A DNA stretch of 64,000 bases from Triglochin maritima (lineage: Eukaryota; Streptophyta; Magnoliopsida; Alismatales; Juncaginaceae): NCBI GenBank assembly GCA_963682175.1, contig OY821790.1, positions 818,501-882,500 on the forward strand, in the 5' to 3' direction. The notes beneath the pieces are model-generated. The model was not told the DNA's origin. It made no database searches and was given only the letters and a program-made list of their open reading frames with translations. Each line of letters starts with the position of its first letter. Positions within the stretch are counted from its first letter, which is position 1. A program made the position numbers and the translations under genes. Below are positions 55,537 through 64,000 of the stretch, piece after piece.

Positions 55537-56640
55537 CATGAACTCTCATGTCGACTCAACAATTAACTAATCCATGATTATCTTAACCGGAGGAACTTTC
55601 AAAATCTGGAAAGGTGAAGTTAAAGCTTTGTGTTTAATTAGCTCACAAACACAACTAGACATGTAGGTTGGACTCTAAATGCAGAGTAGGAGGAGTTGTC
55701 CGAATCCGGTTGGTTTGCACGCGCGTACTATAAATGTTTTCGGGTGATCGACCAAAAATAGTTCCAAAAAGAGCATGCGTTTTCAGAAATATATATTCAA
55801 CCAGGGAAAAAAAACAAAAACTTGGTTAAGTAATGGTTGCCTGCAGGTTCAGTTCACCACAAAAGAATGACCCAATGGCCGCATTCAGTAGTAAGCTTTT
55901 GATGGTCTGATAATTTAAGGTATTTATAGTACGTGTGGATTGGTTCGGTGGAGGATTATGACTCCGCATTCTTGTCTCCTTAGACAACCCTACATCTTCA
56001 AATATATGGCTACACATGATGTCTTTACATTCACCTAAAGGACGATGCATGGGGGGGAACCAATCGGCAAATTAAGGTAATTAATTTGGATAATCTTTTT
56101 AGGGTTTCGTCTTGTGAGTTGTTTGATATCCTACCTTCAATCTTAATATGTCTCTTGCTCGTTGTATAGTACACGGAGATATATATGAGTAATGTATGTA
56201 ATTGTTGCACATTTTTGTTGTGTATGTACTATTAATATATACGGCTCCAATTTTTCCAGGAGGGAACATATATATACAGTTCCCTGCATGTTTGCTACAT
56301 CCAACCTTGGATTCTTATGACGCCAATTGATATATGCTGTTCGATTAGCATCTAAATCTTTGCTTGCAAATGTACATGTGTCGAGTATTACGTGAAAAAT
56401 GAAGTTGATCACTTGCTTGTATGTGGTTACTAGACAAGCTTGAATTGCTGATTTCTATATATGACTCGAATGTACGTACACTTGCGTCTTTCATTGTTAT
56501 TTAAATGTATAGATGTATACGGACTTTTCTGTGTTATTGTGGTAGATTATTTTGAAGCGGTTGTACGTCAGATTGTGGGGGCTTCTCCATGATATTTATG
56601 TGTAGGGCCGTGATAGACGGACGCGCGCGTCCGTGACGCG
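55537..56640. other. Intergenic, no gene seen
   Basis: Follows the solo LTR. No coding frame with protein-like text is visible on either strand. The left end of MULE B should begin somewhere near 56600-56800 but no terminal repeat pair could be identified. Confidence 0.5.
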
Positions 56641-57711
56641 CCTTACGTGGACGAGTTTCGATTTGATGAGTCAGCGTCCAGTTAGCTATATCTTCTGCGC
56701 GGACTTGATTTATTTGAAAAAAAAGACGGCTGGTTGGGTGGGACGGTTCATTTCCCCAAATCACGATTAGACGATTACACTTCACGTACACCAATAGAGT
56801 CTGTAGAGCATTCGAGTATCTGTCTGTCCAGTTTCCTAATTGGCCCTTTCCTCATTTCCTCTTCGCATCCAAAAACCGTCGTCCCATTTCGAGTCGAAGA
56901 AAAAACCAGAGAAGGCGAAAATGGATTCTTCTGTCCCTGAAACCTCCATTGCTCCTGAAATTCTAGCAGCGCAGGTCTGTCGTCAACCCGGATGTGTTTT
57001 TGATGATTTTGGGGTTCAACATCGACTTTTAATTTTTTTTTTGTTGTTTCAGGGAAGCACGTACTACTTCCGCGAAACTAAGTGCAGTTTGACGGCCATT
57101 CACCGACAGTTCAGTCGGATGAAGGGGGAGGAGAAGAAGGTTTTCAAAGGGACGCCTTTCGGTCACTTCCTCACTTTTCCTCACATGACAACTGATAATG
57201 AGATCGTGGGTTGGTTCGTCGAACACTTCGACGCCAATGAGGTCGGGTTGAGAATAACAACTGGGGTCGTCCCATTTACGGTAGAAGACGTCACCCTGAT
57301 ACTGGGGCTAAGAGTGCATGGGATGAGAGTTGATATGGAACCCATGTACGTAGAGAAGCGAGACGGGGTTAACCTCGACAACACTCAGCTACTGGGTCAT
57401 CTTACTGCCACGAGTGCGATGGGCGACGAGGAGGAGCACATCCGTCTCCTTATTTGTATGATCTTCAATCATTTTTTGTTCTTCGATGGAACCCTGCGAA
57501 CTAAAGCGTGGTACACGAGGCACCTGAAGAACCTCAAGCGCTTCAAGAGATATGCGTGGGCAAATGCAGTTCACGCTTGTTTGGTTAGGGGTCTAGAGGA
57601 AGCCAAAAGGGACCTGTCGAGGAGGAGATTGACTGGGAACTTCACTCTGAAGCAGGGCTACATGTCGGGATGCGTTGCCATATTACAAGTAAGCAACTTG
57701 GTCCGGTAGTA

Positions 57712-58378
57712 GTGTTGTGTTTGTCCGGAATAAGTATTGTGTCTGTCAGGAATAAGGGTTGTGTCTGTCTGGAAAACGTGTTGTGTTTGTCCGGAATAAG
57801 TATTGTGTCTGTCCGGAATAAGGGTTGTGTCTGTCTGGAAAACGTGTTGTGTCTGTCCGGAATACGTGTTCTGTCTGTCCGGAATACGTGTTGTGTCTGT
57901 TCGGAAACGTGTTGTGTCTGTCCGGAATACGTGTTGTATCTGTCCGGAATACGTGTTGTGTCTGTCCGGAATACGTGTTCTTTGTGTCCGGAATAAGGGT
58001 TGTGTCTGTCTGGAAAACGTGTTGTGTCTGTCCGGAATACGTGTTCTGTGTGTCCGGAATAAGTGTTGTTTCTGTCCGGAATAAGTGTTGTGTCTGTCCG
58101 GAATAAGTGTTGTGTCTGTCCGGAATACGTGTTCTGTGTGTCCGGAATAAGTGTTGTGTCTGTCCGGAATAAGTGTTGTGTCTGTCCGGAATAATTGGTG
58201 TGTCTGTCCGGAATAAGGCATGTGTCTGTCCGGAATACGTGTTATGTCTGTCCGGAATAAGTGTTGTGTCTGTCCGGAATAAGTGATTTGTCTGTCCGGA
58301 ATAAGTCATGTGTCTGTCCGGGATTTATCATGAGTCTGTCCGGGATTTATTATTTCTGTCCGGTTTACGTTATGAGGC
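57712..58378 (+). repeat. TGTCCGG minisatellite in the ULP-like gene intron (MULE B)
   Basis: About 30 units of roughly 22 bp, TGTCCGGAATAAGTGTTGTG and variants (AATACGTG, GGAAAACGTG). They read TGTCCGG on the sense strand, as in MULE A. Confidence 0.93.
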
Positions 58379-58919
58379 TGTCACTCCTAACTCATTCTTA
58401 TTTATTTATTTATGTCTCTCCTAACTCGTTGTTATTTGCAGGTGTGGCTTTGCGAGAAGTTCAAATTGGGGGATCCCAGTTCAGCATTTCCACGGTTCAA
58501 ATGTTGGACAGAAATGTTTGGGAGACGTCTAATCCCGAGGAAATGGGAGGAACACGACATCAACTTGCATGGGATTTATTGGGCCAAATTTGAGTTGAAG
58601 GGCACTCCGACACTCAGCGAAAGGGAGCATGAACTGATGATAGAGGATCAAATTCCTCCTCCAGAAGCAACTCCCGCACAAAAGGTCGCCTCGAAGGATA
58701 CACCTTCAACATCCACTTTACCAAGGGTACAACTTAGTGAATGCAGCATTCCATGTGACCCACTGCTACAAGAGTTGGAACTGAGTGAGGTTAAGACGAA
58801 TTGGCTGCAAGCCGAAGCAGCCCTTAGGCAGGCGACCGAAAAAATTAACAGACTGGAGGAAGAACTGAGGATCTCTCAAGAGGAGTGTCGGAGGCTGAGA
58901 CACGAAATCGGTCTTGAAG

Positions 58920-59925
58920 GACTCCGTGGGAAGGAGGAAGAGAGGAATAGGAGGGAGGAGGAATAGGAGGGAGGAGGAAGAGAGGAAGAAGAGGGAGGAG
59001 GAAGAGAGCAATAGGAGGGAGGAGGAAGAGAGGAAGAGGAGGGAGGAGGAAGAGAAGACGAGGATGGAGGAGGAAGAGAAGACGAGGGAGGAGGAAGAGA
59101 AGACGAGGAAGGAGGAGGAGGAGAGGAAGAAGAGGGACGAGGAAGAGAGGAAGAAGAGGGAGGAGGAAGACAAGAAGAGGAGGGAAAAGGAAGAGAGGAA
59201 GAAGAAGGATGAGGAAGACAGGAAGAGGAGGGAGAAGGAAGAGAGGAAGAAGAGGGAGGAGGAAGACAGGAAGAGGATGGAGAAGGAAGAAGAGGGAGGA
59301 GGAAGAGAGAAAGAGGATGGAGAAGGAAGAGAGGAAGAGGAATGAGGAAAAGAGGACAAGGACGGAGGAGGAGGAACAGAAGAGGAAGGAGGAAGAGGAA
59401 GTTAGGATGAGGAAGAAGAGGGAGGAGGAAGAGAGGTAGAGGAATGAGGAAGAGAGGATGAGGAAGGAGGAGGAACAGAAGATGGCGGAAGAGGAAGAGA
59501 GGATTAAGAAGAAGAAAGAGGAGGAAGAGAGGAAGGAGGAGGAGGAAGAGAGGAAGAGGAATGAGGAAAAGAGGACGAGGACGGAGGAGGAGGAATGGAA
59601 GAGGAAGGAGGAATAGGAAGTTAGGATGAGGAAGAAGAGGGAGGAGGAAGAGAGGCAGAGGAATGAGGAAGAGAGGATGAGGAAGGAGGAGGAACGGAAG
59701 ATGGCGGAAGAGGAAGAGAGGATTAAAAAGAAGAAAGAGGAGGAAGAGAGGAAGGAGGAGGAGGAACGGAAGAGGAAGGAGGAAGAGGAAAAGACGATTA
59801 ACTTGAAGAGGGAGGAGGAAGAGAGAAAGAGGAATGAGGAAGAGAAGACGAGGAAGGAGGAGGAGGAACGACAGAGGAAGGATGAAGAGAGGAAGAGGAA
59901 TAGGGAGAAGGAAATGCACCCAACA
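58920..59925 (+). repeat. About 1-kb purine (GA) tract coding repeat, MULE B
   Basis: Units such as GAGGAGGAAGAGAGGAAGAG run for about 1 kb with very few pyrimidines. A larger duplication is visible: the text with GAGGAAGTTAGGATGAGGAAG near 59395 is repeated near 59615. The tract is almost twice as long as in MULE A. Confidence 0.9.
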
Positions 59926-61084
59926 AAATTGCGGACCAAAAGACCACGCTTGCGCACAGAAGATAGAGCCGAAGCGTACAGGAAATCTGGCCAAGAGGGG
60001 GTAGAGAAGAAGGCCGCAGAAGCCAACAAAGAGATAGAGGAGGCCGAAGAAGCCGCCGAAGATGTTATGGCCGCCCATGTCTCCTCGACGAGACCTGATC
60101 TGGTTGTGGTTGCCTTGAGATCGTTGAAACCTGATGAGGTACAACGTTTATTGAATCTCACGGCTCCCGAACGTGACGAAAAAGAGGTGATCTAGAGGGG
60201 GGACCTCTGCAATATAACCGGTGAACATCTCAAGGAAATAATAACACCAAAATCGGAATTCAGCAACGAAACCATGGACGTCCTAATCGAGGTCCTGGTC
60301 AGAAGATGAGGGCCGCAAAAGGTTGTTTGCATATCAACCTTTGAATCGGGAAGAATTGTGGAGGGACAGGGAGGAGATATAATGGAAGACTGTCTACTCC
60401 CCAAAATTGTTGGACTAAATGCGGTGGAGACCATCATCGCACAACCATGCTGGAAGTCTGGCCACTGGACTCTGTTCGTTGCCCACGGACCGAGATCACA
60501 GTTCATTCAGTACAACAGTATGTCCCGTTCGCTTGGAAAAGTTGAAGATCCTTCCCGGTGTCTCGGAATTCATGAATGCACAACATTTTAGTTGATGGAA
60601 TTTTGGCGAGAGTTGTTGAAGGTCGATTGGCCGCTGATAGTTGAGAGGAAGGGTAGCCAACGACAGCTAGCCGGGAGTAACGACTGCGGGACATACGTTT
60701 TGTACTGGATGAAGTGTTTGATGGGGAATGCTGATCCGACGAAGCCGAAGCAGACCAAGGTTATCCACCGTGTGAGGGGCGAATTGGCTAACTGGTTACT
60801 TGAAGACTCTGGGGTGTGCGGTCAACAATAATCGGCCAAAAATACTTGTTTTACTTTACACAACTAATAGTTACATAGACCATTGTTTTTTATAGCTTAT
60901 ACATGTTCAAATTTTTATACTGTTGTTACGAACAATACATGGATGAATGATTAGTGTTGGGTTGAATGATTGGAACAATATATGGATGAATGATTAGTGT
61001 TGGGTAGAATGATTGAAACAATACATGGATGAATGATTAGTGTTAGGTTGAATGATTGGAACAATACATGGACAATTAGTGTTG

Positions 61085-62095
61085 GGTTGAATGATTTGAA
61101 CAAATAACGTAATCCGGACAGACCTAAAACGTAATCCGGACAGACATAAAAGTAAACCGGACAGACAAATAACATAATCCGGACAGACATAAAACATAAT
61201 CCGGACAGACAAATAACGTAAACAGGACAGACATATCAGGTAATCCGGACAGACATAAAACGTAAACCGGACAAACATTAAACGTTAACCGGCCAGACAT
61301 AGAACGTAATCCGGACAGATAAATAACTTAAAACGGACAGACAAATCACGATAATCCGGACAGACCTAAAACGTAAACCGGACAGACATAAAAGGTAAAC
61401 CGGACATGCATATAACGTAATCCGGAAAGGCAAATAACTTAAACCGGACAGACAAATAACATAAACCGGACAGACAAATCACGATAATCCGGACAGACAT
61501 AAAACGTAATCCGGACAGACAAATAACATAAACCGGACAGACAGATATCGTAATCCGGACAAACAAATAACGTAATCCGGACAGACTAAAAACGTAATCC
61601 GGACATACATTAAACGTAATCCGGGAAGACATATAACGTAATCCGGACAGACAAAAAACGGAATCCGGACAGACACAAAACGTAATCCGGACAGACATAA
61701 AACGTAAACCGGACAGACATATAACGTAATCCGGACAGACAAATAACATAAACCGGACACACAAATAACATAAACCGGACAGACAAATCACGATAATCCG
61801 GACAGACATAAAACGTAATCCGGACATACATAAAACGTTAACCGGACAAACATATAACGTAATCCGGACAGACAAATAACATAATCCGGACAGACAAATA
61901 ACGTAATCCGGACAGACTTAAAACGTAATCCGGGCAGACATATAACGTAATCCGGACAGACAAAAAACGTAATCCGGACAGACATAAAACGTAATCCGGA
62001 CAGACATAAAACGTAAACCGGACAGACATATAACGTAATCCGGACAAACAAATAACATAAACCGGACAGACATATAAGTTAATCCGGACATAATA
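61085..62095 (-). repeat. TGTCCGG minisatellite between the convergent genes of MULE B
   Basis: About 1 kb of units of about 20-22 bp; on the minus strand they read TGTCCGGATTACGTTNT, the sense of the transposase gene, as in MULE A. It is preceded at 60935-61085 by a separate repeat containing ATTAGTGTTGGGTTGAATGA. Confidence 0.93.
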
Positions 62096-62118
62096 ATAAG
62101 TTTGAAGTTTTACATAGA

Positions 62119-63073
62119 CTAATTGCAACAAATGGCAAAATCAATAATCAAGGAGGGGACTCCCTCGTAATACAAACTCATGTCCCAATCATTGAAGTCG
62201 TGATCCCCAGGTTTGGGTGCGACTGGGTGCAGCGACAGTGGAGGCTTCTTCCTGATGATTCTCCTATCGTTACTTTTAATTATTTTCTCAGACAAAGAAA
62301 TCCGTCGTTTGCTCGGCGGTCTGCCTTTCCGTCTTGTCTTATCCGGATTGAGAACGGATGTACCCTCCAGCCCAGGATCAGCTCGTTGCATATGTTCTTT
62401 AAGCAAGTCAAGTGCCTCAACCGCATGAAGATATCTGTCGTGTGAGACGAAAGCGGCCTGGGCGATCCAAACCGCACGACCCATTATGTCGTCATGGCGA
62501 CGAACCGCATCGTTCTCCGTCGTGCCATTTTGAAGGGAAAAGTTGTCTCGATAGCTCCTTCGGATGTCCTTCCTCCATCTGTTGACGATGTAAGACTCGG
62601 GGAGCAACGTGTTGGGATGTACTCGTGCAATAACAACATAAACGTGACAACAAAGGAGAGCGACGTGATCAAACATTCTGCAATTGCATGACCACTTCAC
62701 ATCTCTAATTTGCACTGTGAACCGTTTCGACAATGAGAGCATATGTGTCAATACATGTTCAGTCACATTGAAGTGGAGTGTGTCCTCCTCGTTGAACTCG
62801 TCCGTGATATCGCAGTACATCATCTTCCCAATTTCTAATTGCACCTTCTTGAAGACCCCCACCGTATACAACTCACTCAATTGCCTCTCGAATGGATATT
62901 TCGAAATCAATTACGGAGCCTTATGAAGACAATCGAAATCCGACTGAGCTTCCTTCTCATACTTGTGGCGGAGTGCGGGTTCGTATTGTTGAACGAACTG
63001 CTTAAGTGTCGTCCTAGATGTGAGGTACTTATCGAAGAAGGCGTTCATACTCTCACTGAAGGGAATGTGTTCT
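62119..63073 (-). pseudogene. FAR1-like transposase, C-terminal part (MULE B)
   Basis: Minus strand from 63073: FFDKYLTSRTT (after the likely catalytic Glu region), then a TAA near 62910, then RQLSELYTVGVFKKVQLEIG, the SWIM zinc finger (KWSCNCRMFDHVALLCCHVY, pattern CxC...CxH) and the tail NPDKTRRKGRPPSKR with GDHDFNDWDMSLYYEG. This is the part deleted from MULE A. The N-terminal DNA-binding and most of the DDE regions are absent: the sequence changes abruptly at about 63073. Confidence 0.87.
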
Positions 63074-63659
63074 AAAAGTTTTACTTTTAAATGTCAATTA
63101 TTATGAATTGAATGAGAAATCATTTTGTTCCTTGTTTATGTTATTCGTCTTTTAGAAGTGTTAAGGAAGAGGCTCTTGGTCCTTAACCATAGAGCTCTAA
63201 AAGATATTGGTTTACATAAAACAAAAGATATTCGCAATCATGGTAATTAACATGGAACATTAATTACCGAGTTAAGATTGTCGTGTTGGTCATAGATCAT
63301 TGTAGCTCTACAAGTGAGTGACAACACGGGTATGCAAAAGAGGAAAATATTACTTTTGTATACTGAATAGACCTAATAAGTGAAATATTATAGAAATGTG
63401 TTTCTGTGTCATTAATATTTTACTGTGTTTTTGGTCCTTTGATATGAGACTTATATTTAATCACTTAAGGAATACTTAATTAGATCAGTGTCTTGAACTA
63501 TCGATCAGTGTAGTGTAAAGCCATTGGTTGGTTAAGTACAACTTTTGTTGGAGAAGATATTTAGTCAAAAGACTATCATTGCCCCCTCTTAATTGAGTGA
63601 TTATATTAGTGGGCCCCTTGATAAAGCAAAGTTATAATGTGCACAATGTGATTTGAGTA
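63074..63659. other. AT-rich sequence flanking the copia fragment, possibly an LTR or intron-like spacer
   Basis: No coding is visible. It directly joins the broken MULE B and precedes a copia reading frame in the same orientation. A sharp junction at 63073 suggests an insertion or deletion point. Identity is uncertain. Confidence 0.35.
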
Positions 63660-64000
63660 AAGTCACATATTTATATCGAAGAATGGTGTTTTCTATGCAA
63701 ATGCGTTCATAAGGAATGGTCTCTATTTGTTTGAATTGGATAATAAACAAATCTTTAATATCAATAACAAAAGACTTAAGACCGCTCACGAGAATGATAC
63801 TCTCTTATGGCACTATCGTCTTGGTCACATAAATGAAAAGCGCATCAAGAAATTGCAAGAAGCTAACCTTCTTGGTCTACTTGATTTTAAATCATTGGAG
63901 ACGTGCCAACCATGTCTAATGGGAAAAATGACCAAAAAACCTTTCAAGAAGAAAGGTCCAAGGGCGAATGGCTTGTTGGATTTGATACATTCCGATGTAT
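63660..64000 (+). pseudogene. Ty1/copia Gag-Pol fragment (pre-integrase zinc region), runs off the window
   Basis: The frame reads NGVFYANAFIRNGLYLFELD and then LLWHYRLGHINEKRIKKL and TCQPCLMGKMTKKPF, the HHCC pre-integrase zinc motif (WHxRLGH, CxxC) of copia elements, ending HSDV at the window edge. The integrase core would follow beyond 64000. Only this part is seen; whether the element is intact cannot be told. Confidence 0.85.

Larger units (their letters stand above)
56921..60831 (+). pseudogene. ULP1/C48 protease-domain gene of MULE B (exon 1 present, several stops)
   Basis: Exon 1 56921-56974 (MDSSVPETSIAPEILAAQ), exon 2 57053-57688 (636 bp, same as MULE A: GSTYYFRETKCSLTAIH), exon 3 58442-60831 (VWLCEKFKLGDP). 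Order as in A: N-terminal domain, Glu/Arg/Lys coiled coil (about 58920-59925), C48 protease with GHWTLFVAHGPRSQF (His) and GSNDCGTYVLYWMKCLM (Cys). Stops occur at 58964-58966, 60193-60195, 60307-60309 and 60589-60591, plus frame changes in the repeat. Exon 1 gives the start that MULE A lacks. It is inactive as it stands. Confidence 0.85.
56700..63073. mobile_element. MULE B: second copy of the ULP-type MULE, inverted relative to MULE A
   Basis: The ULP-like gene (plus, 56921-60831) and transposase remnant (minus, 63073-62119) have the same parts and spacer minisatellite as MULE A in mirror orientation. The transposase side is cut near 63073, where the text changes to a copia-flanking sequence. 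The left limit is approximate. Confidence 0.78.

Noticed and set aside
57658..58309. Open frames reading DRHNTYSGQTQH-type repeats on the minus strand
   Set aside because: Produced by the 22-bp TGTCCGG minisatellite in an intron; the same happens in several frames and on both strands.
58766..60161. Long minus-strand Ser/Leu/Phe-rich frames of more than 400 codons
   Set aside because: Antisense shadow of the MULE B purine tract. The sense strand has the ULP-like protein order.
61366..62131. Frames reading SGLRYLSVRITLYVC-type repeats
   Set aside because: Minisatellite in the spacer of MULE B read in different frames; no start context or domain.

Overview
The window is nuclear DNA of a flowering plant, probably a dicot. 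The species cannot be told from the sequence. Evidence: a PPi-dependent phosphofructokinase beta gene with many introns, plant-type PLA2 and RING genes, plant mobile domain (PMD) and FAR1-type transposase coding, Ty3/gypsy and Ty1/copia remnants, and several MITEs with intact target-site duplications (TSDs).

Layout. 1-8.6 kb: a decayed Ty3/gypsy element broken by two solo LTRs of one 1.5-kb family, with the tail of a third LTR at the left edge. 9.0-9.3 kb: a hAT-type MITE. 9.7-17.8 kb (minus): an intact 16-exon gene for the beta subunit of PPi:fructose-6-phosphate phosphotransferase, with a LINE remnant in intron 7 and another LTR of the 1.5-kb family about 180 bp before its ATG. 19.9-26 kb: a second hAT MITE, a CACTA-like foldback element and a decayed MULE. 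27.5-29.7 kb: a two-exon phospholipase A2 gene. 30.2-30.7 kb: a third hAT-type MITE. 31.7-34.1 kb: a four-exon RING-HC protein gene.

34.7-63 kb is a nest of transposons around a ubiquitin-specific protease (USP) gene. MULE A (34.8-41.6 kb) and MULE B (about 56.7-63.1 kb) are two damaged, oppositely oriented copies of one element. It carries a FAR1-like transposase gene and a convergent gene with a C-terminal ULP1/C48-type protease domain. Minisatellites built on TGTCCGG fill its introns and the spacer between the two genes. Between the copies lie the 3' end of another gypsy element with a 1.86-kb LTR, the USP gene (44.6-53.2 kb) and a solo LTR with a perfect TSD. A nearly intact 6.3-kb MULE (MULE C, 46.5-52.8 kb) sits in the last-but-one intron of the USP gene. 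It encodes a transposase fused to an OTU protease domain and, converging on it, a PMD protein. The first intron of each of these two genes, just inside each terminal inverted repeat, holds an array of about eight GC-rich hairpins. On the left side half of the array is a perfect 132-bp palindrome.

How it fits together: the genes likely to work for the host are PFP-beta, PLA2 and RING. The USP gene appears inactivated. Most other coding sequence belongs to transposons. The most distinctive material is the two MULE architectures (transposase plus a ubiquitin- or SUMO-protease-like domain, with structured repeat arrays placed in introns) and the sharing of CGGTCGACCG arrays by two LTR families that otherwise look unrelated.
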